In this document: piece by piece, positions 36,244-44,522 of the stretch
How the letters are laid out: the number at the start of each line of letters is the position of its first letter
Position numbering within the stretch: the first letter of the stretch is position 1
DNA from: Leptolyngbya sp. Heron Island J
GTDB lineage: Bacteria > Cyanobacteriota > Cyanobacteriia > Phormidesmidales > Phormidesmidaceae
Length of the DNA: 64,000 nt
Reading direction: 5' to 3'
Assembly: GCF_000482245.1 (NCBI RefSeq)
Contig: NZ_AWNH01000078.1
Span: 82,217 to 146,216, forward strand
Program-made: the position numbers and the translations under genes
The notes under the pieces: model-generated
Seen by the model: only the letters and a program-made list of their open reading frames with translations
What the model was told of the DNA's origin: nothing
The model's database searches: none

Positions 36244-37790
36244 TATTTAGCTTCCTCCTGGAACGTGGGCGTGACGCCAAAGTTCATGCGTACCATGCCA
36301 CCGGGAGCAATATTCACCATCCGAGACTGGCTGTTGCGTTCGTTAAAGTAAAGGTTGGGGGCCAGGGTATAACCAGGTAAACTTGTTAAATCTAGAACTC
36401 CGCTGCGAGTGCCCGGTAACATACACTCTACGGAGTACAAACCATCGGCGTCGGTAACAATCCGATTGCCATCATCTAAGAAGACCACGGCATTGGGGAT
36501 ACCAGCTTCACCTGGCTGTTGTTCCCCATCAAAGTTTTTATCAACAAAGACGCGACCAATTAACGTGGCACAATCTGTGAGAATGCCTGGGTCGATGACG
36601 AGTCGATGAATGCTGGGACCATCTTGCACAAAGAATTGATTGTCACTACGTTCAGCGGAGACAGAGGCGGAGTTTTCGCCATCACCACGCAACGCATCGG
36701 GAGTAACGCGAACAGCGTAGAGGACGCTCATGCTTTCATCAACTGGTAAAGGTGTTGTAGTTGTGAAGATGATTTCAGAACCCGATGCTTGAGCATCCAG
36801 CGCAACAGTTTGTTCGTTGAGCACGCCTGTGACGGATTCTGGAATTAGTTGAAATCCTTGGGGGAGGATGTCCTCAACGGTAATGGATTCGAGCTCAATA
36901 TCAGTTAGATTTCGTAACTCTAACCGATAAACAACAGTATCGCCTGGTTGAGCTGCAGCTCGGTCAGCTGTTTTTGTAATGCTAACTTGGTTAGGATCGC
37001 ACATCACCATGCCAAGGGCCAGGGAAAATAAGTTCAACCCTTGAGTCTCAGCATTAAAGACTTCAACAACTGTTTCGCTAACTTGGCTACCGCCGCTAGT
37101 TCCGATGGGAATGCCATCTAACGCGGTTGCAGTATACCGAATAATGGAGTTGTTAACACCACCAGTGCTGGTGACAAGTTCTAACCTGATACGACGCTGG
37201 GGGAAAACAGAATCTGCTGGTGGATTGACAACAAGAATATATTGAGCATCCGTGCTGGTTTGGGTTAAACCTGCATTGATCGGACTTTGCAAGGGGGTAT
37301 CAGGATCAAATAAGAAGTTATATTGTCCGGCATCGGCATTGGTTAAGAAAAAGGGATTGCTGTTCTCTATGTTGGGGGCTTTACCGCCAGGAGTTCCATT
37401 GTTTTCAATGTCGGGAACCTCTGTACCAGTGAGTGGAACAATGGGACCTAACTCTAAACCACTAGCATCGGGCTCATATAGAGCAACGGAGAAACCATCA
37501 TAGTTAGGTAACAATTCTCCGTTACAGCCTAAAATTTGCCCCAGTGGATCGATCAAGCTTGCAGTTTCAACAGCAACCTCTGCAGATGTGCCACCAAGAG
37601 AGATGTTGCGCTCAGCATCTCTATAACTAAAAGTAGCCCGATTATTGATTTCAGCAGCTCTTGCGATCGCAATAAATGGTGCCTGACCAAAGCTGCCTGC
37701 CAATAAGACAGCTATCATTCGATGCATCCAGTTGCGCCAAGCACCTGGTTTGGGTTTAGGTGGTTGGGATAACTTCATTTTTAGCCTCAA
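36243..37790 (-). CDS. Exported DUF11/SdrD-B protein coupled to the barrel gene (515 aa)
   Basis: A 515-residue exported protein. The signal core is WMHRMIAVLLAGSFGQAPFI, cleaved near IARAAEI. It begins with INNRATFSYRDAERNISLGG, the N-terminal motif shared with the 915-residue protein. A clear DUF11 domain follows (ITKTADRAAAQPGDTVVYRL to VSAERSDNQF, about residues 270-400). A SdrD-B-like domain lies at about 410-490 (IGRVFVDKNFDGEQQPGEAG, DGLYSVECMLPG). It ends MVRMNFGVTPTFQEEAK. The stop codon overlaps the start of the 1390-residue barrel gene (TAATG), so the two are translationally coupled and probably act together, for example as a barrel-associated surface subunit. Confidence 0.83.
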   Translation of the reverse strand: MRLKMKLSQPPKPKPGAWRNWMHRMIAVLLAGSFGQAPFIAIARAAEINNRATFSYRDAERNISLGGTSAEVAVETASLIDPLGQILGCNGELLPNYDGFSVALYEPDASGLELGPIVPLTGTEVPDIENNGTPGGKAPNIENSNPFFLTNADAGQYNFLFDPDTPLQSPINAGLTQTSTDAQYILVVNPPADSVFPQRRIRLELVTSTGGVNNSIIRYTATALDGIPIGTSGGSQVSETVVEVFNAETQGLNLFSLALGMVMCDPNQVSITKTADRAAAQPGDTVVYRLELRNLTDIELESITVEDILPQGFQLIPESVTGVLNEQTVALDAQASGSEIIFTTTTPLPVDESMSVLYAVRVTPDALRGDGENSASVSAERSDNQFFVQDGPSIHRLVIDPGILTDCATLIGRVFVDKNFDGEQQPGEAGIPNAVVFLDDGNRIVTDADGLYSVECMLPGTRSGVLDLTSLPGYTLAPNLYFNERNSQSRMVNIAPGGMVRMNFGVTPTFQEEAK

Positions 37791-38481
37791 ACCTGATGAA
37801 TATTTAAAGAACTAGCGGTAATTGCAGTTGTTACTTGGTGCAAATTTGCCAGGGAGCACTGATGCGATCGCAACAAGATTTATAGAGTAAGCACGACAAT
37901 TTTTAAGGGCTTATGCCCTTCATGCATGTTTGCAATCTTGTCAGACACTTTTAGGAAAGGACTAGCTGGCTGAACATGTCATAGAAATCTTGGCTGTTAG
38001 ACCCCGATATCCCAGACTGTGCCATGACGTGAGCTTTCGACCTGGGCTCAAGTCGAAGGGCTCAGCTGAACTACACAAGGCACAGCCCATAAAAAATGGT
38101 CTATCTTGAATCGGGTTTAAGGAATTTACAAAATCCTGGTTACTTGTCCCCGATCTCGCAGAGCAATCACAAGGAATGACCTCTACGAAATTGTCCATTT
38201 TGAACTGGGTTTACTGAATTTGGATTTGGTATCAGAAACCAAGTACTCACCTATCCTGCTAGGAAGAATACCTTGCTCAATGTCTAAGATGTGCAGTCTA
38301 TCTTCTGAGAGTAACTGAATGGCAGAGATTCCTTTGACCTCAGGGGTTAATCGTCAAAGGTAAAACTGTTAATAAGTTCTTCAGAGAGATATGGGTAGCA
38401 ATAGAATCCCTAATTGATTCTCCTGTAATAATGAGAGTATTGCTCGATGTAGAAGAATCGTTCTGGAATGAAAGATTTTGT
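37791..38481. other. Long intergenic region without a recognised gene
   Basis: About 690 bases between two minus-strand genes. A 78-codon minus-strand frame here (37962-38198) has no protein-like features. Two related stretches of 28 bases, at 38100-38127 and 38194-38221 (each ending in GAATTT), match at about 22 positions by eye and form a degenerate direct repeat. The promoter of the 515-residue protein and barrel operon is probably here. Confidence 0.5.
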
Positions 38482-38508
38482 AGGAGGAGAGTTTTTAACT
38501 CTCCTCCT
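38482..38508 (-). terminator. Perfect 12-bp hairpin after the 193-residue protein gene
   Basis: AGGAGGAGAGTT (38482-38493) and AACTCTCCTCCT (38497-38508) with a 3-base loop, located 12 bases beyond the end of the gene at 38520. The stem is strong, but the following minus-strand bases (ACAAAATCTTTC) form only a weak T tract. Transcript end or RNA-stabilising hairpin are both possible. Confidence 0.55.
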
Positions 38509-38519
38509 CAAGTTTGAGG

Positions 38520-39101
38520 TTACTGAACCTTCACGTTATAGAATGCCTTGACGGCCTGAGCAGAAGCGAGATCGTCGCTCAAGTTCCACTGGACATGGGT
38601 ATACATATCGGCAGGGGCAGGCTGTTCTTCAACCGTACCATCGGGCAATGTGACTTCGACCATGGGCTCAGCCACAAAGCTCTCGCCACCATCGATACTG
38701 TAGACAATCTCGGCATTGCCATTAACCTCAGCAGAATTCAGCTCATAAACAGTCTGAGCAGGAATAGGCTGAGTAATGGACAATCCTTTGGCTTCTACAT
38801 CACCGGAGTTAGAACCATCTACGGTATAGCGTAGAACATCATTAGGCTGAACCGTGACCTTACCTTCAAGGGCTTCCCAAGATGTGGTCTCTTGGCCATT
38901 GGCATTGAGCTCCACAATCTGCTTTTCAGCACTGAGGGTCAGTTTGACCTCGGGACGTAGAACAGCCTGGACAATAGCATCGGTAACATCTTGCAATTGT
39001 GCCAACACTGGCTGATTCATTGCAAATGGGACTGTTCCCACCAAGGCAAGGGCACTTAAGCCCAAGAACAAACGCTTCTTTGCAAAAAGACGCTGCATCA
39101 T
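38520..39101 (-). CDS. Small exported DUF11-like protein (193 aa)
   Basis: A 193-residue exported protein with signal peptide (KRLFLGLSALALVGTVPFAM, cleaved near VLAQ). The mature part is a single DUF11-like Ig domain: VTVQPNDVLRYTVDGSNSGD is the hallmark strand pair, followed by KGLSITQPIPAQTVYELNSA and ending in AQAVKAFYNVKVQ. A potential SdrD or anchoring region is absent. It is 107 bases downstream of the 915-residue protein gene, so they may be co-transcribed. It may be a building-block subunit of the surface structure. Confidence 0.8.
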   Translation of the reverse strand: MMQRLFAKKRLFLGLSALALVGTVPFAMNQPVLAQLQDVTDAIVQAVLRPEVKLTLSAEKQIVELNANGQETTSWEALEGKVTVQPNDVLRYTVDGSNSGDVEAKGLSITQPIPAQTVYELNSAEVNGNAEIVYSIDGGESFVAEPMVEVTLPDGTVEEQPAPADMYTHVQWNLSDDLASAQAVKAFYNVKVQ

Positions 39102-39208
39102 AATTACTCTCGTTTAACTTCAAAGATTTTGCAAGGTTCAAGGTTTGACCTTGGAGCAAGGGCTAAGCTCTATTAGATCATTCCCTTGCTCCAGGGAATG
39201 CATCAGGC

Positions 39209-41956
39209 TTAGTTAATACGACGCTCAAACTCAACGTAGCCAGTCTCTAAGGGCTCAATATCACCTTCAATATCAAAGGCATATTTAGTGCTGTCTGTGT
39301 TGTAAGACGTCCCTGAGATTTCAGTCGTTGGTGTAGCCGTGTCTGGGTTAAAGGCTGGATTACCAGTCGTGCCGCCGCCGTCGCACACTGGACCACCACT
39401 GTAGAACACGACACTGCCTGTGGAGCCATCGTCTAGATTAGTTAAATCCACGGAGCTGGGAACATGACGAGTATCCAGGTCGCCATTTATGTCATTGTCA
39501 AAGGCCCAGTTATTGGCGTCTGCAACTGCACCGGAACAACCCAACTCAGTGCCATCCTCAAGGATAGTCAGGTCAGAGGCTGTCAATAGTACGTTGCCCT
39601 GCATGGGTGCAATCTCAGTTTCAGAGATATTACGGTAAGTCACCCGATAGCGGATATGGTTACCAGGGGCAGGATTACCCGAGACTGCGGGACCATCTCC
39701 CTGAACCACCTGAGCAGTCTTTACTAGCTCCAGGAAGCCTGTGTAAACACGGTCGATGGTGACGTTGGTGGTGGTTGATGCATCTAAACCGGTATCAATG
39801 CTAGCTGGATCACTCGGATCGGTGACCTCAGAAACGCCGACAAAGGTGGCTTCAATGGGTACGGGGAAGCTATCGAGCTCGTCGATATTCGTGGGATCGT
39901 TGGGTAGATCTACCTCAACACCGTAGTCAAATTCGTCGTCACCACCGGGAACACCATCATCGGCCCGTAGGGGAACAATTATATCTGGGTCGGCTGGATT
40001 GCTCTTAGACCAGGTGCCAGTGGGCTCATCGTACTCGTATTCAACCCGAGTACCATCAGGAGCGATAATTGTGGCTGTCGTCTCATCGGGTAAGTCGGAT
40101 GGATCCTGAGGTGCAATGGGCTCTAAACGGACCCAACCATCTTCAGTGGTGTTGACTGCCGGATCGGGGTCAGTATCGTTATTGGCTACCGTATTGGTAA
40201 AGGACACAACCGGTGGATCACCATCAGAATAGGGTGCAGACTTATTGGTAAAGTCATCGTTGGTGCCAGTGGGACCCACTGCATCAGGGGCACCGTCAGG
40301 ACCATTCAGGATATCGGGCTCAGGTTCTGATACCAGGGTGACAATGATAGCTTCACCATCACCGTCGGTGTTATCTCCGGTGTTGTCATCACCGGGAACG
40401 GTGGGGGTGTCACTACCGGGGTCTACGCCTTTCTCTAGGAGATCAGAAGGATCGCCAATGTGGCCATCGTCTGGTGTGAAGCCCTCTGGTAGAGGTGTGC
40501 TGGGGTCATCAATCACTTCAGGATTAAAGTCACTGAAGGTATCCGTATCAGGATCGTAGTTACTGGGGGTGTCATCACCAGATTCATCCAGTACGGGGAA
40601 GCTGAGGGACTCATCTTCTGGTGTTAATGGATCATCTACTGCACCAGAACCGACAACCTGGGCAATGTTAGCAACGGTCAAAGGTGTGGCGGTGGGGTCA
40701 ACGCCGTCAGCCACAACTGTGATTGTGAACCCAGTTACTGCAGGATCGGTGATTGCGATCGCTGTGTTAGCAGGTCCGATGAAACCGACACGTGTTGTTG
40801 CCGCTGCACCTGGATCAGCAATGGTCCAAGTCGCCTCAAGGGCTGTATCAGTAAGCGGATCGGAGATGTCACTGGTGGAATAAACAACAGTCCAGCCACC
40901 AGGCGCGGTTGCGCTTTGTAGTGATGTGCCAACTGGAATGGCATCAGACACTAACACATGCTTATCTGGCAATCCATTAATGCTGATGGGCTGTAGATCC
41001 GCTGCGATCGCATCACTGCCTGTTGGCATAGAAGCCTGATCTAAAACATCAACTTCCAGGTTGTAGGTAATGGTGTCGTCCGTTGGACTCGCCCCATTAA
41101 CGGTATGGCTACCGATAGACTTCTTAATCTCAACCAAAGGCTGCTGCAGAGGATCTTCACCAATGGTAATTTCACCCGTGGCACTGGCTTCACGCTCACC
41201 GTTAGCCGGAGCATCAGGCCCTGCTTCAGAACCGGTTTGACCAGGATCATTGCTGTCTAATGGATCAAGGTGTACACCTGGAGTATTAGTCGAATTCGCA
41301 GCATCAGTTGCATCGTTATCATCGGTGAAGACGCTACCACCAGAGGAATCGTAGGGTTGGTTTTGACCGTTACCAGGAGTGTCACCATAGGTCACGGTAA
41401 CAATATCATCATCTTGGGCACTGGTGGAAACCTGAACAATTACTTGGACATCAAAAGACTCACCCGGTTGGACATCTTCAATATCTGTCCGATTGCTAAT
41501 CGTTTCTGTTGCAGGGTCGAAATTTCCGTCCTTGTTAAGGTCGGCAACAATGCTAACCACACTGTCTACGGGACCAGTGAAACCTGCTACCGCAGGTAAA
41601 CTAATGTCAGTTTCGTCGTTACCTACGTTAGTAATTTCAAAAATATACTCTAATTGTTCACCAGGTCCCGGTGGATCTGCATCTGGAGTAACTTCTTGCG
41701 CAGCCGTGTTAACAACCGTGATACCCGCAATCTCAGCGACTTCAACCGTTACTGTGTTAGACGTAGAGGTTTGCGGTGTGCCATCGGGATCACGATAGGT
41801 GGCAGTAGCAGTGTTACTAATTTGTGTGCCAGCAGCAGTCCCTTCTGCCAACACAATACCCACTAGGTTAAACACACCGCCAATGGCCAGTGCGGATGCA
41901 ATAACTGGCTTGCAAAGCTGCCAGCTGAGTCTCTTAGAACTTCTATGCTTTGTCAT
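39209..41956 (-). CDS. Exported DUF11-rich surface protein (915 aa)
   Basis: A 915-residue exported protein and the first gene of the cluster in the direction of transcription. Signal core KPVIASALAIGGVFNLVGIV is cleaved near LAEG. It then shows ISNTATATYRDPDGTPQTST and VEVAEIAGITVVN, the same N-terminal motifs as in the 961-residue protein. Several DUF11/Ig-like domains follow (for example GEQLEYIFEITNVGNDETDI and LVEIKKSIGSHTVNG). Long Asp/Pro/Thr-rich stretches in the middle are strongly acidic and may bind calcium. The C-terminal part (LELVKTAQVVQ, GNHIRYRVTYRNISE to TGYVEFERRIN) follows the same plan as the shared C-terminal domain of other members but is diverged. Confidence 0.83.
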   Translation of the reverse strand: MTKHRSSKRLSWQLCKPVIASALAIGGVFNLVGIVLAEGTAAGTQISNTATATYRDPDGTPQTSTSNTVTVEVAEIAGITVVNTAAQEVTPDADPPGPGEQLEYIFEITNVGNDETDISLPAVAGFTGPVDSVVSIVADLNKDGNFDPATETISNRTDIEDVQPGESFDVQVIVQVSTSAQDDDIVTVTYGDTPGNGQNQPYDSSGGSVFTDDNDATDAANSTNTPGVHLDPLDSNDPGQTGSEAGPDAPANGEREASATGEITIGEDPLQQPLVEIKKSIGSHTVNGASPTDDTITYNLEVDVLDQASMPTGSDAIAADLQPISINGLPDKHVLVSDAIPVGTSLQSATAPGGWTVVYSTSDISDPLTDTALEATWTIADPGAAATTRVGFIGPANTAIAITDPAVTGFTITVVADGVDPTATPLTVANIAQVVGSGAVDDPLTPEDESLSFPVLDESGDDTPSNYDPDTDTFSDFNPEVIDDPSTPLPEGFTPDDGHIGDPSDLLEKGVDPGSDTPTVPGDDNTGDNTDGDGEAIIVTLVSEPEPDILNGPDGAPDAVGPTGTNDDFTNKSAPYSDGDPPVVSFTNTVANNDTDPDPAVNTTEDGWVRLEPIAPQDPSDLPDETTATIIAPDGTRVEYEYDEPTGTWSKSNPADPDIIVPLRADDGVPGGDDEFDYGVEVDLPNDPTNIDELDSFPVPIEATFVGVSEVTDPSDPASIDTGLDASTTTNVTIDRVYTGFLELVKTAQVVQGDGPAVSGNPAPGNHIRYRVTYRNISETEIAPMQGNVLLTASDLTILEDGTELGCSGAVADANNWAFDNDINGDLDTRHVPSSVDLTNLDDGSTGSVVFYSGGPVCDGGGTTGNPAFNPDTATPTTEISGTSYNTDSTKYAFDIEGDIEPLETGYVEFERRIN

Positions 41957-42534
41957 TATTTCTGAGAACCAATGAATAAATTGAGCAGGTTAGAGAACCA
42001 CTTTCTTGAAATCAGCGGGTTCGCATGGGGGACGGCGGCATTGGGAAAAACCAAAAATATTCAATGTGAGGGGCCACTAAGGAGTTTTTAGCTAAATTCA
42101 CTAAAACTCAAAGGATAAACACAAGAGTTTTAGTAACCCAATGCTTAAAGTCTTCCAAGATCTACTAATAGCTGATTCTATTTTTTAAGAGATCTTTCAG
42201 GAAGTGTTTTAAGCTTCTTTATGTAAACAAAAAGATTTTTCAGGCATGATTTTCTTGGTAAAAGAGTTGGGATTTTATCTCGCTCTTAAAAGTCTTTTTG
42301 TTTGCCCGCATATCTTGGATACCCTTTTTGTAAGGTTTATAGCTAAGTCACATCACTCATTTTTACAGTTGGCTTTAGGAGGATTTACATATGTTCCTGG
42401 TGCTTCCAGAAAGAAAGATCTTTCTTTTTTGAATAATAAAATTGGAGGGTTTGTGTAATTGCTCAGTCACCACACAGATATTTGTTTGAGAGGGGCTTTA
42501 AAGAAGTATTTTATCTCTGAAAATCTACGTAAAA
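41957..42534. other. Intergenic region, likely promoter region of the surface-protein cluster
   Basis: About 580 AT-rich bases between the start of the 915-residue gene and the terminator of the sensor-kinase gene. It should hold the promoter of the cluster; no known operator is recognised. On the plus strand, AGGAGG at 42377-42382 is followed 8 bases later by an ATG (42391) opening only 13 codons, overlapping a palindrome with a T run (42410-42430). A 70-codon plus-strand frame at 42246 looks spurious. Confidence 0.45.
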
Positions 42535-42566
42535 AGCGAGATGGGGATAATTACCCCCATCTCGCT
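42530..42566 (-). terminator. Rho-independent terminator of the sensor-kinase gene
   Basis: AGCGAGATGGGG (42535-42546) and CCCCATCTCGCT (42555-42566) form a perfect 12-base stem. On the minus strand it is followed directly by TTTTTACG. It lies 30 bases beyond the stop of the gene ending at 42596. This is the clearest terminator in the window. Confidence 0.85.
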
Positions 42567-42595
42567 GATGCGACTATTTTGAGTGTAGTGCTATC

Positions 42596-44047
42596 TCAAT
42601 CGACCTCAAATGGCGGCAAGCTCACAACATAGCGATAGCCATGGTTCTGAGAGCCTTGAATAGCAATCTCACCACCGTGGATATCAGTCAGTTGCTGACT
42701 CATCAGCAGACCTAATTCTTGGCGTGTGTCGGCCTTGGTAGACTCGTTTGGCAAGTCGTTTACATTTAGTGGGGAAAGCTCTTCTACGATTTCAAACCCA
42801 TAGCTGGGTTCCAGAGGGTTGATCGACGGCAGGATATCATTCTGTCGACCCCAATCAATAACCGCCTGAGGTAGATCTTCCCCGAGCCACGGGTTAGCAA
42901 CCCATGCCGCTAGTGTTAAACGATTATCCTTGCGAGAAATATGCAAGCGTACAGTACTACCACTGGTTGATGCTTTGGCAATACTCAGAATGAGATGGTA
43001 AAGCAGTTGTTTGATGATACGTTTGTCGAGAACCCAAATACGTGAGCCTGGTTCCACTGTTAGGGAAAAGCTTATGTCTTGCTTTTTAACGCTTGACTCA
43101 ATAGGCTGCAAGCTTTGTTGAGCTAACATTTCAATATCTACGGGAGCAAGCAATAGCTCACAGGATTGATGCTCTAGTGTTCCCAGTTCTATAATTTCAT
43201 TGGTTAGCGACAATAGACTTTGGCTGCTGTTTAAAACAACGTTTGCATATTCTTGTTGTTTCTCAGTGAGTGGCCCATAAATCTCCCGGCTTAACATACT
43301 GGCCATGCCAGTAATGGCTGTTAATGGGTTACGTAAATTCTGGGTGAGTTGAGATATCAAGTCTGTCCGCAGAATTTCAATGCGGTCATAACGTTGTTTG
43401 TCTATAGATGACAGATGACTGTTGTTTGCAATCTGTTGAACTTTGCCATCCTTTAACCAACACTGCTTTTCATATTCACTCATGGCCCATCGGGCATTGA
43501 GTTCTAGTAATGCTAGATCTTGTTGCGTGTATTCGCGTGGCATGATATCCATTACTTCTAAAGTGCCAATGCAGCATCTTTCAGAAGTCATCAGTGGTAC
43601 CCCCAGATACGCTTGAACACCATACTTTTGCACTAGCAGACTTTGGCTAAAGGCCGGATGCTGAGTCACGTCTGATAGCGTTAGCGATTGGGCGCTGTCA
43701 ACTACTTGAATGCCAAATGATTCGGCCTTAGGGAGTTCACGGGTGGCTGCCAGCTGATTCATCAAGCCCAGGCTGGATAGCCCCATGGTTGCCTTAAAGA
43801 TCTGGTGCTTTCTGTCAAATACGCTGACCAGGCATATGGGGGCTGCTAATAGTCGGGAAACGCTTTGGGTGGCTTCTTCGAAAATAGGAATTGGGTTTGA
43901 GTCATTCAGCTTGAGCTGTTCAAGCATACTCAACCGCATCTGTTCTCGGACTATTGGTGACGTTCCATCCAGCGAACATACGGGACGAGGACCAAGGGAT
44001 TTGGTTGGTTGATTGGTTGTTCCAGCTGGGGTCACGCCGTAGTGCAT
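42596..44047 (-). CDS. GAF-domain sensor histidine-kinase homologue, apparently degenerate
   Basis: A 483-residue soluble protein. Residues about 55-195 are a GAF sensory domain (ICLVSVFDRKHQIFKATMGL, AYLGVPLMTSERCCIGTLEV). Residues 225-290 align with the HisKA dimerisation domain, but the H-box reads LTQNLRNPLTAI: the phosphoacceptor His is replaced by Gln236. In the ATPase region the N-box (LLYHLILSIAKAS) lacks the catalytic Asn, and no clear DxGxG is present. It ends in GGEIAIQGSQNHGYRYVVSL, as usual. Autophosphorylation is therefore unlikely, and it may act as a GAF sensor or as an inactive partner of another kinase. No response regulator is adjacent. It is divergent from the Ser/Thr kinase gene. 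Confidence 0.82.
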   Translation of the reverse strand: MHYGVTPAGTTNQPTKSLGPRPVCSLDGTSPIVREQMRLSMLEQLKLNDSNPIPIFEEATQSVSRLLAAPICLVSVFDRKHQIFKATMGLSSLGLMNQLAATRELPKAESFGIQVVDSAQSLTLSDVTQHPAFSQSLLVQKYGVQAYLGVPLMTSERCCIGTLEVMDIMPREYTQQDLALLELNARWAMSEYEKQCWLKDGKVQQIANNSHLSSIDKQRYDRIEILRTDLISQLTQNLRNPLTAITGMASMLSREIYGPLTEKQQEYANVVLNSSQSLLSLTNEIIELGTLEHQSCELLLAPVDIEMLAQQSLQPIESSVKKQDISFSLTVEPGSRIWVLDKRIIKQLLYHLILSIAKASTSGSTVRLHISRKDNRLTLAAWVANPWLGEDLPQAVIDWGRQNDILPSINPLEPSYGFEIVEELSPLNVNDLPNESTKADTRQELGLLMSQQLTDIHGGEIAIQGSQNHGYRYVVSLPPFEVD

Positions 44048-44522
44048 TGCGATACTACTAAAAAAGAAATCGTGTGACTACATCGTTCCCAAGGAACTGT
44101 TCTGCTCAACGTTAAACATTGCTGTAACAAATGATTTGCATATGTTGATGCTGATTTTTGAAGAACTCTTTAAGTCGATACAATCTACGAGACTGTATGA
44201 AAGAAACTATTAAGTATGCTGACTGATTGCATTAAGCCTTCTAGGTTTTTGGGCCTTTGAGGCAGTTTCCTACCAAGCTTTAAGAAGTTTTATGGGGCAT
44301 GCATAGTTGGAATATGGCTATCAAGGGGGATTTGCCTGGTGCGGAATGCAACTTTGGAGGTAGCCCTCAATTATACAGTTGCTCTAGCTGTTGCTAATCA
44401 GTGAATGGATTTTGAAACGATGGAGTAATCCTGGGGCATTGGGTTAGAGTGGTATAGCCTGTTTAGAGTCTTAAAGCTCAAGCATTAAATCTGTTGATGT
44501 CAACATCGTTAGGACGTTTACT
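44048..44522. other. Divergent promoter region
   Basis: 475 bases between the divergent sensor-kinase-like and Ser/Thr-kinase genes. No gene, RNA or recognised operator is seen; promoters for both are expected here. Confidence 0.5.

Noticed and set aside
37962..38198. Minus-strand frame of 78 codons in the long intergenic region
   Set aside because: Composition is not protein-like, it lies over a degenerate direct repeat, and it has no recognisable family.
42246..42458. Plus-strand frame of 70 codons upstream of the cluster
   Set aside because: Random-looking AT-rich translation without a ribosome site; it lies in a promoter-like region.
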